Assembly: GCF_900115045.1 (NCBI RefSeq)
Contig: NZ_FOVC01000005.1
Location: 1 to 64,000 of the forward strand
Source: Izhakiella capsodis
GTDB taxonomy: Bacteria > Pseudomonadota > Gammaproteobacteria > Enterobacterales > Enterobacteriaceae
DNA: 64,000 nt
Reading direction: 5' to 3'
Positions within the stretch are counted from its first letter, which is position 1, and each line of letters opens with the position of its first letter. The notes under the pieces were generated by a model. It searched no databases. It saw only the letters and a list, made by a program, of their open reading frames with translations, and was not told where the DNA came from. Positions 8,900-16,879 of the stretch are shown here, one piece after another. The position numbers and the translations under genes are program-made.

Positions 8900-9405
8900 T
8901 CAATTATACCCTTGACAACATCATCGACACCCTGGCTGATTTCGTTGAGCCAATTTGCGGGAAAGTTCAGCAGGCACAGGTTGACAGAATTCCCATGCCG
9001 AAAGGCGAATTCTGCATCATGACACCGCTCAGATTTACCCGGCTGTCAACGGCACGCGATATCATGCAGGACACCGGAAGCCCAACAGACAGCGCAATGG
9101 GTTATACAGAAGTCCGTCAGGCCGATATACAAGTAGATATCTATGGCGCAAATGCTGGCGATCGGGCTATCGCGCTTGAAACGTTATTTACCAGTAGCTA
9201 CGGCTTTGACGCAATTAAAGCCCTGGACCTGCGATTAGCGCCTCTTTATTCATCCGCAGCCATCCAGGCTCCGATGATTAACGCCGAAAGTCAGTGGCAA
9301 GAGAGATACATCGTAACTCTTTCGCTGCAATCTCACATTACCGTGTCGCTTCCGCAGGACTATTTCGACAAAACAGAAATATCCACTCAACAGGTTGATA
9401 TATGA
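8896..9405 (+). CDS. Neck/tail terminator protein, LIC_12616-like
   Basis: The start is ATG 8896, which overlaps the previous TGA and follows AGGTAG; a longer frame upstream is the tail of the previous gene. The 169-residue product has LTFL-type helices early (LDNIIDTLADFVEPICG) and a central beta unit (MGYTEVRQADIQVDIYGANAGDRA). This is characteristic of the LIC_12616 neck proteins that cap the tail and dock it to the head. It overlaps the sheath gene by 4 bases. Confidence 0.7.
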   Translation: MINYTLDNIIDTLADFVEPICGKVQQAQVDRIPMPKGEFCIMTPLRFTRLSTARDIMQDTGSPTDSAMGYTEVRQADIQVDIYGANAGDRAIALETLFTSSYGFDAIKALDLRLAPLYSSAAIQAPMINAESQWQERYIVTLSLQSHITVSLPQDYFDKTEISTQQVDI

Positions 9406-10889
9406 CTATTCCATTATCTAAAGATTTTTCCATCACGCCCAATGTCGTAACGCCGACCGGTTCAGCGGTTGATGCTAACGGCCTGATGCTGACCGACAAT
9501 GAGCTTGTCCCGGTGGGCAAGGTGGCTTCGTATTTTGCCGCCGCTGATGTGGCAGCGCTGATGGGTAGCAACTCGAAAGAGTATCTAGCCGCGCAACAAT
9601 ATTTCAACGGCTACGATAACTCAACGGTTATCCCAGGCGAGTTATTTTTGCAGCGTATTGTAACCGCAGATGCAGCCGGTTATCTGTTGTCCGGGAGTCT
9701 GAAAGGGGCATCCCTCGCAGCCCTGAAAGAAACCTCAGCCGGTACTTTGACACTCATTGTCGATGGTACATCCACGACAAGCGCATCAATCGACCTTTCC
9801 TCAGCAACAAGCTTCTCTGATATCGCCGCAAAAATTGAAGCGGGCATCGGTGAAAGTAAAGTGCATGTTGCCTGGTTGCCGCTGGCAAATCGTTTCATCA
9901 TCCGTTCAGCAACGACCGGCGCTGATAGTGAAGTGTCTTACGCTATTGCTGGTTCGCTGGCTAATGCGCTGTTGCTGACAGCCGCAACGGCTGCCGTCGT
10001 TTCCCCCGGCGCTGCTGCAACATCGCTCACAGACACGATGAACAGCGTTATCAATGAGAATCAGGATTGGATTCTATTCAGCTCACTGGTTGAACTTACA
10101 GATGGCCAGAAACAGGAACTGTGCAGCTGGGCGAGCGCAAGTCACAACAGGTTTGGCTATGTTGTTCATGATTCAACTAATGCCGGGACAGTAGCGAACA
10201 ACGCTGAGTGTTTCGTCCAGAATGTTGTTGTGGCAAACGGTTATGAAAACGTCTTCCCTGTTTATGGCTCATATCTCTACGCGGTCACCGCACTGGCTTA
10301 CGCTGCCTCTGTCGATTTTAGTCGCAAAAACGGGCGTATCTCATTTAAGTTCCGGGAATTTCCGGGCATTGAGCCTAATGTCAGTGATCTTGCGACTGCG
10401 CAGGCTCTGAAGTCTAACGGCTACAACTTTTATGGCTCATATAGTCTCAACAAGACGATGAAGCAGTATGCATCCAACGGCGCAATCACGGGTAAATTCT
10501 TGTGGCTGGATACATTCGTCAATCAGGTCTGGATTAATGCGAATCTGGTAAGTGCTTTTGCCAGTTTGTTTACTAACAATCAGTCCTATGCCTTTAACAG
10601 TGCTGGCTATGCCGCTGTCTCTGCTGCTGTCATCGATGTTGCACAGCAGGCTCTTAATTTCGGTGCAATACAACGCGGCGTGACGCTCGACAACGCGCAG
10701 ACCCGCATTGTTAACAACACTGTTGGAAAAGATATCTCAGCGACGCTCTACTCACAGGGCTGGTTTCTCTACATCCCAACGCAGACCGGCGCGGCGCGTC
10801 TGGCGCGTGACTTGCAGGGTGTCATTTTTTACTACGTAGATGGTGGCTTAATCCAGAGCATCACTATGTCATCAACCGCCATTCTCTGA
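9402..10889 (+). CDS. Tail sheath protein, DUF3383 family
   Basis: A 495-residue protein of the DUF3383 family, the contractile sheath of this group of myophages. Visible parts: an N-terminal MTIPLSKDFSITPNVVTPTG segment, a middle insertion domain rich in Ser/Thr/Ala (about residues 100-210), and the C-terminal LARDLQGVIFYYVDGGLIQSI handshake region. It marks the phage as contractile-tailed, together with the gp25-like and J-like baseplate genes downstream. Confidence 0.88.
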   Translation: MTIPLSKDFSITPNVVTPTGSAVDANGLMLTDNELVPVGKVASYFAAADVAALMGSNSKEYLAAQQYFNGYDNSTVIPGELFLQRIVTADAAGYLLSGSLKGASLAALKETSAGTLTLIVDGTSTTSASIDLSSATSFSDIAAKIEAGIGESKVHVAWLPLANRFIIRSATTGADSEVSYAIAGSLANALLLTAATAAVVSPGAAATSLTDTMNSVINENQDWILFSSLVELTDGQKQELCSWASASHNRFGYVVHDSTNAGTVANNAECFVQNVVVANGYENVFPVYGSYLYAVTALAYAASVDFSRKNGRISFKFREFPGIEPNVSDLATAQALKSNGYNFYGSYSLNKTMKQYASNGAITGKFLWLDTFVNQVWINANLVSAFASLFTNNQSYAFNSAGYAAVSAAVIDVAQQALNFGAIQRGVTLDNAQTRIVNNTVGKDISATLYSQGWFLYIPTQTGAARLARDLQGVIFYYVDGGLIQSITMSSTAIL

Positions 10890-10900
10890 GAGACGATAAA

Positions 10901-11335
10901 ATGCCAATAGATATTACAAGTGCTAATTCAAAGCTGCGCATCGTCGTACCCGCTTACTATCCGGGCGGTTTTGATGTAGACGACTATGCCGCTGATAACA
11001 TGTTTGAGACCGCTGCACTGCAAAATAAAGAGGATATGATGTCGGCAGATGGTAAATACCATGCTGGCTTCATCTTCAATCCCACTGAATTCACTATTAA
11101 TTTAATGGCAACATCCAACGCCAGCAGCCTCATCGATGACTGGATGGCCGCAGAGCGCACGGCTATTTCTGCATTTGCGTGTAATGCGGTTCTCACTGTT
11201 CCGGCGTTAAATGCTAAGTGGAACTTTGTTAACGGCGTGCTTTATACGTGGACGCCCACACCGCCAGGTCGGCGGATTTTACAGCCACGTCCTGCTGTTT
11301 TTCATTTTGAATCAGTCACACGGAGCGCAATCTGA
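10901..11335 (+). CDS. Tail tube protein, DUF3277-like
   Basis: A 144-residue protein beginning 11 bases after the sheath stop and sharing its final base with the next ATG. Segments PAYYPGGFDVDDYAADNMFE and HAGFIFNPTEFTINLMA suggest the beta-barrel tube fold of DUF3277 proteins, which follow DUF3383 sheaths. The assignment depends on size and order. Confidence 0.72.
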   Translation: MPIDITSANSKLRIVVPAYYPGGFDVDDYAADNMFETAALQNKEDMMSADGKYHAGFIFNPTEFTINLMATSNASSLIDDWMAAERTAISAFACNAVLTVPALNAKWNFVNGVLYTWTPTPPGRRILQPRPAVFHFESVTRSAI

Positions 11336-11745
11336 TGGCACGTAAAGAAATCAGCTATGTTGTTGAAAATGAAAGTCGCGATAAGGGTAAAGAGTTCATC
11401 ATCACAGAAATGTCGGCGTGGGATGCTGAAACACTCGCGCAGGATATTTTCCGGGCGATGGGTGAGGCCAATTTTACAGGAATACCGGCAGATGTTATTT
11501 CAATGGGATGTGCGGGTTTAGCGACGGTTGGGCTGAGTGTTCTGTCTGCCTCATCTCCTGAGATTGCCCGTGATTTGCGCGATCGCATGATGTCGACCGT
11601 TGATATAGTTATTGAAGACGACGGCAAGCAGCAAAGGCGCAAAGTGAAAGGAAATCTGGACTTTGAAGAAGTATCAACCATTCGCGCTTTACTGGACAAC
11701 GTCTTCAAAGTGAATTTTGATTTTTTAACGATCGCCGGCGAGTAA
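11335..11745 (+). CDS. Tail assembly chaperone (short form)
   Basis: A 136-residue protein ending NFDFLTIAGE. It contains the typical chaperone pattern of a small acidic-basic helical protein (ITEMSAWDAETLAQDIFRAMG, VIEDDGKQQRRKVKGNLDFEEV) and sits directly before the tape measure, as lambda gpG does. Near its end is a perfect -1 slippery heptamer (T TTT TTA at 11721-11727), beyond which the -1 frame stays open to the tape-measure start. This short form would be the major product and the frameshifted form the minor one. Confidence 0.8.
   Translation: MARKEISYVVENESRDKGKEFIITEMSAWDAETLAQDIFRAMGEANFTGIPADVISMGCAGLATVGLSVLSASSPEIARDLRDRMMSTVDIVIEDDGKQQRRKVKGNLDFEEVSTIRALLDNVFKVNFDFLTIAGE
11721..11727 (+). 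promoter_or_regulatory. Programmed -1 ribosomal frameshift site
   Basis: The heptamer T TTT TTA is in the correct X XXY YYZ register (zero-frame codons TTT 11722-11724 and TTA 11725-11727). It is the same class of slippery sequence used in many viral -1 shifts. Only about five codons separate it from the zero-frame stop, as in other tail-chaperone pairs. Confidence 0.8.
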
Positions 11746-11960
11746 AGTACCCATATCTTGAAGATGAATCTCTGCCGGCAAAACTAGTCACTCCCGCAAA
11801 TATATCCCCCTCCCTCAGTGCCGTTATCTGCTCTGGTAAAGCTTCTTATCTTGACCTTCAGGAAAGGCTTTCTGTAGCAGATATGTACAACCTGCTGGAG
11901 ATAATTTCTGTTGAGAACTTCAACCAGCGTGTGTGGCATAAACATAGGGAAAAAACATGA
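11721..11960 (+). CDS. -1 frameshift extension of the tail chaperone (GT-like)
   Basis: In the -1 frame relative to the chaperone, the DNA is open from 11721 (after TGA 11718-11720) to TGA 11958-11960, without an initiation codon at its head. Slippage at 11721-11727 would join 131 residues of the short form to 77 more (LNDRRRVKYPYLEDESLPAKL... ending HKHREKT), about 208 residues in all. The extension contains a conserved-looking helical region (LDLQERLSVADMYNLLEII). Its stop overlaps the tape-measure ATG (ATGA), as expected for the T half of a G/GT pair. There is no other gene in this interval. Confidence 0.8.
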   Translation, partial: FFNDRRRVKYPYLEDESLPAKLVTPANISPSLSAVICSGKASYLDLQERLSVADMYNLLEIISVENFNQRVWHKHREKT

Positions 11961-13696
11961 TTATCGACGAGCTGGCTTATAAGGTCACGATAAAAGCCGA
12001 TGAGTTTCTCAACGGAAAAAGAAAGGTATCTGAAGAGGTAAGAAAACTCAAAAATCAGATTTCTGACTCCAGCAAAGGGATGGGTGAATCATTTTCAGAT
12101 GCCTCTGAGGGGATGAGTAAGAGTGCAGGTACTGCTGTTACAGCGTTTCGTGGACTGGGGCTTGCTTTTGGTGCGTTTCTGGCACTCGGAGCCGGACTCG
12201 TCGCGCTAAAGGGCATGTTTCAGTCAACAGCGGAAAGCATTGTGAAGGCTAACAATATGGCAAGGTTGTTCGGGGGAACAGCTAATAATGTGATCGGTGT
12301 TCGTAATGGGTTTGCAAGAGCGGGGCTTGATGGCGAGTCATTTCTTCACAGGACAATAAATTCGAGATTAGCACTGGCAAATATCAATAATCCGACCATT
12401 TTTGGAGGGTTGACCGGTGATGCACAAAACTTACTGACAATTGGAGCCAGAACCGGGATTGATATTCAGAAGCTGGGTAATCCGCAGTCAGCTTTGAAAG
12501 AGTTGCAACGCTATGGGAGAAATCACAGTACCGAAGATTTGATGCAAACACTTTCGGCGTTGGGATATAACCCCAATGATGCCAGCGGTATAAAATCCGG
12601 TAAACTCACAAAGCTGGTTGATGAAGAAACGAGAAAGTCGAAGCTTACAGCAGAGCAAATTCAGGCACAGGAAAAGCTTCTTAGCACCTTAAAGGGGCTG
12701 GATACGACCTGGGAAACAACAAAAAACAATCTCACAGTCGCCTTCGGACCCTGGCTTGTTAAAGCAATGAATGAATTCAATAAGGCGCTTAATCAGTCAC
12801 CTGGAGAGATTGAGAAGGCAATAAGGGAATTTACGTCGATCATGGAACAAGTTGGCGTTGAATTTGAAGCGATATGGAGACATTTTGTTCAGTTCATCAA
12901 AGACATCATATCTCGCATAGGTAGCTGGATACCCAACGGGAAAGCCGCTACAGACAAAATGACCGCGTGGATGGACTCAATAGATAGCGGCGCTCACAAG
13001 GCTGATGCATGGCTGGATTCAAGAGCAAAATCTGCCTGGAACTCGATTTCTGGACCCTTCGGAACAATGCTATCTTCAACAAATGGAAACGTTACTGAAG
13101 GGCAACGCCTGGAATTGAAAAATTTCGATATGGGGCGAATGATGGACTCTGTCAGGCAAGTGGAGTCCAGCGGAGGGGTTAATTTATTCAGTCCTTCGGG
13201 TGCTGTGGGTGACTATCAGCTGATGCCCGGAACGGCGAAAAGTGAAGGACTCGTAGTTGCAAATGGTATTGATGAGAGGCTGGACCCGCAGAAGTCAAGA
13301 GCCGCAGCACAGAGCTATCTCTCCAAACTTCTGAAAATGTTTGACGGCAATGTAGGGGATGCGTTGACAGCCTACAATTGGGGGCCTGGTAACACAAGAA
13401 AATGGATCGACCAGGGCAGAGGAGAAGGCTTTGTTAACAATAATGGGCGTTTCATAAAAAGACCGACAGAAAGTTTAGAGTATGCAGGAAAAGTTATGAG
13501 CGATTACAACATGAGAGGAATGCAAAATGGATTACCCCCATATAATAAAACCCATTCGACAGTCATTACTAACAACGTTAACAAAGTAGAAGTAAATCAG
13601 GCCGATGCAAGCACCGTTGGTTCGATTACTAAGAGCCTGAATAATCAGCTTGTAAGAAGTAGAAATAATCAGGCGTTCGCCAGCGCTGTAAAATGA
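11957..13696 (+). CDS. Tail tape measure protein with lytic transglycosylase domain
   Basis: A 579-residue protein. The N-terminal 60 residues are coiled-coil-like (ADEFLNGKRKVSEEVRKLKNQ); a hydrophobic segment lies at about residues 68-92. The C-terminal part, about residues 395-520, is a soluble lytic transglycosylase domain. Its catalytic glutamate is E403 in RQVESSGG, followed by GAVGDYQLMPGTA and LTAYNWGPGNTRKWI, all family motifs. It would set tail length and open peptidoglycan during DNA entry. At 579 residues it is short, implying a modest tail. The ATG overlaps the frameshift product's stop. Confidence 0.88.
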   Translation: MIIDELAYKVTIKADEFLNGKRKVSEEVRKLKNQISDSSKGMGESFSDASEGMSKSAGTAVTAFRGLGLAFGAFLALGAGLVALKGMFQSTAESIVKANNMARLFGGTANNVIGVRNGFARAGLDGESFLHRTINSRLALANINNPTIFGGLTGDAQNLLTIGARTGIDIQKLGNPQSALKELQRYGRNHSTEDLMQTLSALGYNPNDASGIKSGKLTKLVDEETRKSKLTAEQIQAQEKLLSTLKGLDTTWETTKNNLTVAFGPWLVKAMNEFNKALNQSPGEIEKAIREFTSIMEQVGVEFEAIWRHFVQFIKDIISRIGSWIPNGKAATDKMTAWMDSIDSGAHKADAWLDSRAKSAWNSISGPFGTMLSSTNGNVTEGQRLELKNFDMGRMMDSVRQVESSGGVNLFSPSGAVGDYQLMPGTAKSEGLVVANGIDERLDPQKSRAAAQSYLSKLLKMFDGNVGDALTAYNWGPGNTRKWIDQGRGEGFVNNNGRFIKRPTESLEYAGKVMSDYNMRGMQNGLPPYNKTHSTVITNNVNKVEVNQADASTVGSITKSLNNQLVRSRNNQAFASAVK

Positions 13697-13730
13697 TTTA
13701 TAACAGCCAACTCTCCACTTTACCCTTATA

Positions 13731-13753
13731 ACCCGCTTTATGCGGGTTTTTTT
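13731..13753 (+). terminator. Rho-independent terminator after the tape measure gene
   Basis: ACCCGC (13731-13736) pairs with GCGGGT (13742-13747) around a five-base loop and is followed by six T. It lies between the tape measure stop and the next RBS, so it probably attenuates transcription into the baseplate genes. Confidence 0.75.
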
Positions 13754-13767
13754 CGTCCGGAGAAAGC

Positions 13768-14598
13768 ATGAGCATCATCGACCTCAACACAGCCGACATA
13801 TTTAATGCTATCGGCGGCGGTTCTCCGCTTTCAATCATTGACAGCGCTCTGCACCCACAATACGTCATCCGGGATAGTAAAACTGGTAGTGTGGCGCTGG
13901 AATTTAGCGGAATGTCCTCTATACAGCCGGAAGGCAGGGCGCAGATAACAACGGCTCCGGTAGAGAAGGGACAGTATCAGAGCATCAATAAAGTCAAAGA
14001 CCCGGCGACTGTAAGATGTGAAATTATCGTTTCTGGCCTGACAGGATTCTCAGGCAGCATTCCCAACATTTTCGATCTGACGTTCACAAGCCAGAGCAGC
14101 GTGTTAAGAACCCTTAAATCGATGCTGGAAACCGCTAACACTTACGATATTGAAACTCCCAAAGAAACACTAACGAGCTATGATCTCGTTGAGCATTCAT
14201 ACGAAGTTAATTCACAGCATGGCGTGACAATGCTGAGGATTTATCTTTATTTCCAGGAAGTGATTCAACAGATGGAAGTGACGCTGTCGGGGGCGCAGGC
14301 GGATAAAAAGCCCACTAAAGACGAGATCAGTAAAGGAGCGAATGGCACGGGTGACGCACAGAAAGAGGGGGCGTCAAAACCTGCCACAGTCGATGATCTA
14401 AGCAAGTCCTGGTCATCTCTTAAAGAATCTGTGAAAGATATTGCTCAAAAAATAACAGACCCGATCACGAGTGGTTTTCAAAGTGCGCTTGATACTGTCA
14501 AAACAGCATCCGTTGATGTTGCCGCCAGCGCAACAAAAAAGGCGTCTGAGCTGGTGAAAAACATCAGTGAAAATCTCACCGGGCCGGGGAGTAAGTGA
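13768..14598 (+). CDS. Baseplate/tail hub-associated protein
   Basis: A 276-residue protein. The first 175 residues are a beta-rich domain (MSIIDLNTADIFNAIGGGSPLSI, VALEFSGMSSIQPEGRAQ, FSGSIPNIFDLTF) that resembles the protein found directly after the tape measure in related myophages. The final 90 are Lys/Ser/Ala-rich and helical, probably extended. It lies behind a terminator, so a local promoter or readthrough must serve it. The exact part of the baseplate is not certain. Confidence 0.65.
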   Translation: MSIIDLNTADIFNAIGGGSPLSIIDSALHPQYVIRDSKTGSVALEFSGMSSIQPEGRAQITTAPVEKGQYQSINKVKDPATVRCEIIVSGLTGFSGSIPNIFDLTFTSQSSVLRTLKSMLETANTYDIETPKETLTSYDLVEHSYEVNSQHGVTMLRIYLYFQEVIQQMEVTLSGAQADKKPTKDEISKGANGTGDAQKEGASKPATVDDLSKSWSSLKESVKDIAQKITDPITSGFQSALDTVKTASVDVAASATKKASELVKNISENLTGPGSK

Positions 14599-14903
14599 CT
14601 GTGCAGACGATAACTATTCAGCCCAAAAAGTCGCAGGTGCTGTCTGTAGTGCTGGCTGGTCAACAGTGCGTTATACGCTTAATACAGCGCGAGAGTTTTA
14701 TTTACATGGATTTGACGGTTAACGGGAATCCGGTAATGCAGGGGGTTCCGTGTCTGTTTGGCAACCGGCTGGTCGGTTATTCATATCTCGGATTTGTGGG
14801 CGATCTGGTTTTCATTGACAACACCGGACAGCGAGATCCGGCTTATGAGGGACTTGGCTCACGCTTCATTCTTTACTATCTGGAGGAGAGCGAACTTGTA
14901 TAA
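14595..14903 (+). CDS. Baseplate plug-like protein (DUF6983 type)
   Basis: A 102-residue protein with a GTG start at 14595 that overlaps the previous TGA (GTGA). Beta strands alternate (QVLSVVLAGQQCVIRLIQ, FIYMDLTVNGNPVMQGVPCL, YLGFVGDLVFIDNTGQRDP, LGSRFILYYLEE), matching the short baseplate plug proteins of contractile phages. The sequence GGAGGAG near its 3' end is the ribosome binding site for the next gene. Confidence 0.7.
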   Translation: MTVQTITIQPKKSQVLSVVLAGQQCVIRLIQRESFIYMDLTVNGNPVMQGVPCLFGNRLVGYSYLGFVGDLVFIDNTGQRDPAYEGLGSRFILYYLEESELV

Positions 14904-15780
14904 GCAACACGCCCTCAGATACGAATTCATCAATCAGACGACAAAGTTTGATGATGCCGGTAATGACAAAATCACCATTAACAATATCAAATCCACCGCT
15001 TCGCTTGGCTCAGTCATCGGCATGACCGGGACCACAGCTAATGTTTCGCTTTACGGGCTAAGCCTTGAGCGTATAGCGGAATTGTCAGGTAAGGCAAACG
15101 GCAATTTCTTACGCTCTGAGCAGAAAATCGACATGGCCATCTATGCCGATGACGCGCTTGTGTTCTATGGCGTTATGACGGCTTCGATAGCGAACATGAA
15201 CCTTGCTCCGGAGGCAGGCTTGATGATCGCTGCGTCTGCAAATGCGGATATGCAGAGCCGCGCGGTCAGCCCGTTCTCAGCGCGTGGCGCTCAGGATTTG
15301 ACTGACGTTATCAGTTCTGTATGCAGCGCGGCGGGTTATACCGCTGAATTTAGCGGTATAAAAGGCATGAAAACATCGGGAAGTCCTCATTTTGAGGGAA
15401 GCGTACTCGATCAGCTTCATCAGATTTGCATCGCCTACGGGTTAGCTATGCAGGTTTCTCCGCCCGCTAAAGTTGCATTCTGGAAATCTGACAGTAAGAG
15501 GGATGATGTAACCCCTTATATATCCAAAGAATATGGTTTGATTGGTTATCCGGTGTTTTCCAACGGCGGCGTGATGTTTCAGACGCAATATTCTTCTTTG
15601 TTGCAAATCGGGCGTGTCATCGAGTTGAAAACAGAGGTCCCGTGGGCGAGCGGAAAATATAAGCTCACTTCAGTTAGCCACGAATTATCTTCCTGGCTCT
15701 CGTCCGGATCGTGGCATTCAGTGTGTGTTGCAAACAGAGAGCAGAAGGAAAGGACGGAGGATCAGAAAAATGGCAGATAA
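14896..15780 (+). CDS. Baseplate hub protein (gp27/gpD-like)
   Basis: The true start is almost certainly TTG 14896: GGAGGAG lies at 14882-14888, seven bases before it, homologous-looking protein begins there (YKQHALRYEFINQT), and the first in-frame ATG is some 40 codons later. The longer upstream frame only shadows the plug gene. The 294-residue product has the beta-barrel pattern of T4 gp27/P2 gpD hubs (IYADDALVFYGVMTAS, SVLDQLHQICIAYGLAMQV, KYKLTSVSHELSSWLSSGSWHS), which hold the spike and the tube. Confidence 0.75.
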   Translation: MYKQHALRYEFINQTTKFDDAGNDKITINNIKSTASLGSVIGMTGTTANVSLYGLSLERIAELSGKANGNFLRSEQKIDMAIYADDALVFYGVMTASIANMNLAPEAGLMIAASANADMQSRAVSPFSARGAQDLTDVISSVCSAAGYTAEFSGIKGMKTSGSPHFEGSVLDQLHQICIAYGLAMQVSPPAKVAFWKSDSKRDDVTPYISKEYGLIGYPVFSNGGVMFQTQYSSLLQIGRVIELKTEVPWASGKYKLTSVSHELSSWLSSGSWHSVCVANREQKERTEDQKNGR

Positions 15781-16480
15781 CCAGTTCACGCCGACCAGCG
15801 CACAAATGAACGATGCGGAGGCCATGGCCTTTGCTGTCGACAGAATTCTGTCGGGATACTTCTTTATTGAGATAGTTAAAGTGCTGGAAATCAGGGGAGA
15901 GGCCCCTGACCTGGTTGTCGATGTTTTGCCGCTGGTGGCAAGAAAAGACCAGGCAGGCGCAATCATACCCGGCTCGACAGTTTATGACTTGCCTGTTTTC
16001 AGGTTTCAGCGGGGAACGAGCGCCATTATAATGAATCCTCAGCCTGGAGACATTGGCATGATTGCCGTTTGCGACCGCGACACCTCGCTTGTCAGAGCAA
16101 ATCGCAAAGAGTCGGCGGCGGGGAGTAACCGCAGACACAGCAAGTCAGACGCCATTTACCTGGGCGGCTTGCTTAACGCTATCCCAAATCAGGTAATAGA
16201 GTTCGCTGACGGATCAATAAACATTCGAACTCCAAACCCGGTAAACATCAACTGCTCATCGGCCAACATTACCGCGCCAGAGGGCGTCACGCTGACAACG
16301 CCGGTTGTGCATGTCACGGGAAGCATAATCGCAGGCGGCGACATTACAGACAATAGTGGCTCTCAGGGCGCTTCACTTAAATCACTGCGTGACAGCTACG
16401 ACGAGCACAAGCACGTTATCAACGGCGTGCAGACGGGCGGTTCGGCTGTCACGTCTGGCGTAACGGACAAGCCGACATGA
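15770..16480 (+). CDS. Baseplate spike protein (Gp138/gpV-like) with HxH tip
   Basis: The start is ATG 15770, nine bases after GGAGG; the longer frame is a shadow of the hub gene. The 236-residue protein has a Gp138-type OB domain (residues 20-135, LVVDVLPLVARK ... GDIGMIAVCDRD) and then a repetitive beta-helix stretch (INIRTPNPVNINCSSANIT, VTLTTPVVHVTGS). The C-terminal tip contains YDEHKHVI, an HxH motif like the iron-binding tip of the P2 gpV spike. It would pierce the outer membrane on sheath contraction. Confidence 0.82.
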   Translation: MADNQFTPTSAQMNDAEAMAFAVDRILSGYFFIEIVKVLEIRGEAPDLVVDVLPLVARKDQAGAIIPGSTVYDLPVFRFQRGTSAIIMNPQPGDIGMIAVCDRDTSLVRANRKESAAGSNRRHSKSDAIYLGGLLNAIPNQVIEFADGSINIRTPNPVNINCSSANITAPEGVTLTTPVVHVTGSIIAGGDITDNSGSQGASLKSLRDSYDEHKHVINGVQTGGSAVTSGVTDKPT

Positions 16481-16836
16481 CCTATCGAAACATGCAGTTG
16501 AATACATCAACGTGGGATTTAATGCTTGATGGCAACGGGTATCTTGCCGTGGCAGACGGGGCGTATTCCGTGGCGCAGGATGTCGCCAGTTCATGCCTTG
16601 TGTTCGCAGGCGAGTGTTTTTACGACAACACGCTCGGCATTCCGTGGAAAACGGATGTCATGGGCAAACGACCCTCGGCGGGTTTTATCGCGCAAAAGAT
16701 GCAGGAAGAGGCAAAAAAGCTTTCTGTCGTTGATGAGGCGCTGGCCAGCATCTTTTTTGACAAAACAACGCGCACAGTGCGCGGAACTATTCGCGTCACT
16801 GATAAAGACGGAAACGTAGCGCAGGCCACTTTTTGA
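16477..16836 (+). CDS. Baseplate wedge protein, gp25-like
   Basis: A 119-residue protein of the T4 gp25/GPW family. The typical core is visible: WDLMLDGNGYLAVADGAYSVAQDVASSCLVF, then LGIPWKTDVMGKRPSAGFIAQKMQEEA with VDEALASIFF. It overlaps the spike gene by 4 bases. The 43-base gap after it holds a small hairpin (CGGCCTGAAGGCCG) and the RBS CCGGAGG for the J-like gene. Confidence 0.85.
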   Translation: MTYRNMQLNTSTWDLMLDGNGYLAVADGAYSVAQDVASSCLVFAGECFYDNTLGIPWKTDVMGKRPSAGFIAQKMQEEAKKLSVVDEALASIFFDKTTRTVRGTIRVTDKDGNVAQATF

Positions 16837-16879
16837 CTGCTCCCCGGCCTGAAGGCCGAGGTTTCCCGGAGGCATTCTG

